In this document: one piece after another, positions 6,157-6,939 of the stretch | Layout: the number at the start of each line of letters is the position of its first letter | How positions within the stretch are numbered: the first letter of the stretch is position 1 | NCBI GenBank assembly: GCA_021805405.1 | Contig: JAJZFK010000524.1 | Location: 1-6,939, forward strand | Direction: 5' to 3' | DNA: 6,939 nucleotides | From: a bacterium | GTDB lineage: Bacteria > Armatimonadota > Chthonomonadetes > Chthonomonadales > Chthonomonadaceae | Translations under genes and position numbers: made by a program | Notes under the pieces: generated by a model | Databases searched by the model: none | Told to the model about the DNA's origin: nothing | Seen by the model: the letters and a program-made list of their open reading frames with translations, nothing else

Positions 6157-6203
6157 GTGGTAGCCGGGTGCCTAAGTGCACCGAACCACCCCTGCACTTT
6201 AGG
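6157..6203. repeat. Two overlapping, mutually exclusive hairpins
   Basis: Fold A: GTGGT (6157-6161) with ACCAC (6185-6189), enclosing GGTGC (6167-6171) with GCACC (6178-6182). Fold B: CCTAAGTGCA (6171-6180) with TGCACTTTAGG (6193-6203), a 10-bp stem with one bulged T and a 12-nt loop. The two folds share bases 6171-6189 and cannot coexist. No T-run follows. No ORF lies immediately downstream on either strand, so a role is unproven. Confidence 0.4.
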
Positions 6204-6331
6204 TCAATTAGGCAATTCATCGCCAGGACGATGCAGTCATACACTGTAGACATCGCGAGAGATTTCGGGCATTAAGGGTACTCCTATTCGTCCGTCACTA
6301 AAATATGCCTACCGCTTTGGCTTCGAATGTT

Positions 6332-6343
6332 GTCACGTGTGAC
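6332..6343. repeat. Palindrome GTCAC-GT-GTGAC
   Basis: Perfect 5-bp arms around GT, in the gene-poor region about 120 bp downstream of the GNAT stop. It could be a dimeric protein-binding site; no gene start is close. Confidence 0.3.
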
Positions 6344-6387
6344 TGGCGCGGCCAATTAGCCATGTGAGCGGTGCGCTTGCGATCTAA

Positions 6388-6421
6388 ACCATTCATCACG
6401 GCCAACGAAACCCGTAATGGT
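6388..6421. repeat. Imperfect hairpin downstream of the GNAT gene
   Basis: ACCATT (6388-6393) pairs with AATGGT (6416-6421) and ACGG (6398-6401) with CCGT (6412-6415), 10 bp in all with a 4-nt bulge and a 10-nt loop. It lies 41 nt past the GNAT stop on the - strand and could act as a transcript end. No proper T-run follows on that strand, so I do not call it a terminator. Confidence 0.3.
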
Positions 6422-6461
6422 GTACTGTAATTATGGGTGTGAGTGGGCAGAATCGTTGTGG

Positions 6462-6860
6462 CTACTGCTCCCTATGAATGATGAACGCATTATTTGCAGG
6501 TTCAAAGCCGATTTTGGGATAGTAGTTCATAGCACCGGGTGCTGAGAGTAGAATAAGCGTGACTTCCTGGCCGAGCAGCGCTCGTAATTTTGAGACAAGT
6601 TCGCGACCGATACCCTGGTTGTGGCAGGTGCGATCAACCGCGAGATCTGAGAGGTAACAGCAGTACCGATAATCGGTGAGTGCACGTGCTACGCCAACCA
6701 GTCGCTGACCATCCCAGGCGGAAATAGTGATATCTGCATTCTTGAACATAGCGTCAATCCTATCTACATCGTCAATTGGACGCCGAATTCCTGACCGGTT
6801 AAAGAGGTCTGCGGCGTCCGCACCGGAAATTGGCTGGTTAATGTGGTAAGCCACAGTCAT
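6462..6860 (-). CDS. GNAT-family N-acetyltransferase
   Basis: A small cytosolic enzyme predicted to transfer acetyl from acetyl-CoA to an amine; the substrate is unknown. The 132-aa product (from ATG 6860) has the whole short GNAT fold: an N-terminal strand (VAYHINQPI), a helix region, ISAWDGQRLVGVARAL (46-61, motifs C/D), YCCYLSDLAV (67-75) leading into the acetyl-CoA pyrophosphate loop HNQGIGREL (80-88), then LILLSAPGAMNYYPKIGFEPA (102-122, motif B with the usual YPKIGF). The first position of the Q/R-x-x-G-x-G loop is His80, not Gln/Arg. A TTG at 6878 would add six residues but is rejected: it overlaps the GGAG that serves as SD (12 nt from ATG), and relatives begin with a Met-Thr before this strand. 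It appears monocistronic. Confidence 0.88.
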   Translation of the reverse strand: MTVAYHINQPISGADAADLFNRSGIRRPIDDVDRIDAMFKNADITISAWDGQRLVGVARALTDYRYCCYLSDLAVDRTCHNQGIGRELVSKLRALLGQEVTLILLSAPGAMNYYPKIGFEPANNAFIIHREQ

Positions 6861-6889
6861 AGTAATCGATAACTCCAAGTTGTGATTAA

Positions 6890-6901
6890 CACATAAATGT
6901 G
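6890..6901. promoter_or_regulatory. Palindrome upstream of the GNAT gene, possible operator
   Basis: CACAT-AA-ATGTG is a perfect 12-bp inverted repeat 29 bp upstream of the GNAT ATG. An overlapping TGTG-ATTAA-CACA (6881-6893) shares its left arm, so TGTG/CACA half-sites alternate three times. The spacing does not fit the CRP or FNR consensus. It lies where a promoter would be expected, but I could not identify a good -35/-10 pair there. Confidence 0.35.
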
Positions 6902-6939
6902 CAACATAAGTTTAGCACGCGCAAATTGAACAGGTTTTT

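Larger units (their letters stand above)
5854..6461. other. About 600 bp with no recognisable gene
   Basis: This stretch lies upstream of the cyclase promoter and downstream of the GNAT gene. I see no gene, tRNA, rRNA or mobile-element end. The longest frame, 5911-6141 (+), starts at a TTG without SD and has no family motif. Stops are frequent in the frames I followed, especially after 6140. It contains scattered small inverted repeats (listed separately) and an AT-rich patch at 6052-6072. It may be a decayed gene remnant, a regulatory region or a small-RNA locus; none can be shown. Confidence 0.5.

Noticed and set aside
6157..6203. c-di-GMP (GEMM-I) riboswitch suggested by GGTAGCCGGGTGCC near a cyclase gene
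   Set aside because: The conserved upstream part (GCAAACC and ACGCAAAGCC segments) is absent and no gene follows; only the terminal string is similar.
6316..6340. tRNA T-loop-like TTCGAAT
   Set aside because: The flanking stem is mostly G-T pairs with a mismatch, and no acceptor or anticodon stem is found upstream.

Overview
The window is about 6.9 kb of chromosomal-looking bacterial DNA. It holds five recognisable genes plus one long stretch (about 5.65-6.46 kb) with no convincing gene. On the + strand lie ligA (NAD-dependent DNA ligase, missing only its extreme N-terminus at the window edge), then minC, minD and minE, the complete Min system that positions the division septum. On the - strand, convergent with minE, lies a soluble PAS-PAS-GGDEF diguanylate cyclase. 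Further right, also on the - strand, is a small GNAT-family acetyltransferase.

Organism: a bacterium with moderate base composition that uses Shine-Dalgarno sequences. I cannot name the phylum. ligA next to minCDE is not the enterobacterial arrangement. MinD lacks the insertion and 'LLTRYNPGR' stretch of E. coli MinD and instead has IVNRLR, GVVPDD and STNRGEPV, as in Bacillus, cyanobacterial and other non-proteobacterial MinD proteins. The C-terminal half of MinC and the topological domain of MinE also look unlike E. coli. I lean towards a non-proteobacterial, MinE-containing phylum such as Chloroflexota, Armatimonadota, Cyanobacteria or relatives; this comes from remembered family motifs, not a tree.

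Layout: ligA (1-2039) is followed by a 15-codon ORF (2036-2083) that overlaps its stop codon, is in frame with minC and is separated from it by a single TAA. minC (from a TTG at 2099 behind a strong GGGAGGA) and minD follow closely and look co-transcribed with ligA. minE does not follow minD directly. A 169-nt gap separates them, and a near-consensus extended -10 promoter straddles the minD stop, so minE can probably be transcribed on its own. That leader holds a 26-codon ORF whose ATG sits at the predicted +1, a short hairpin, and a 14-codon ORF that overlaps the minE start. minE and the cyclase genes converge with only 12 nt between them and no obvious terminator.

The cyclase has an upstream promoter with a perfect TATAAT and an extended -10 (5825-5853, - strand), giving a predicted leader of about 212 nt with nested inverted repeats. 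The gene-poor 5.85-6.46 kb region is rich in stops in the frames I checked and contains several small inverted repeats, including two overlapping, mutually exclusive hairpins at 6157-6203. The GNAT gene has a 12-bp palindrome upstream of its start.

I see no mobile element, CRISPR array, rRNA, tRNA or phage gene. No clearly new multi-gene system is evident. The most interesting points are regulatory: the decoupled minE, the short ORFs at the minC and minE starts, and the structured cyclase leader.
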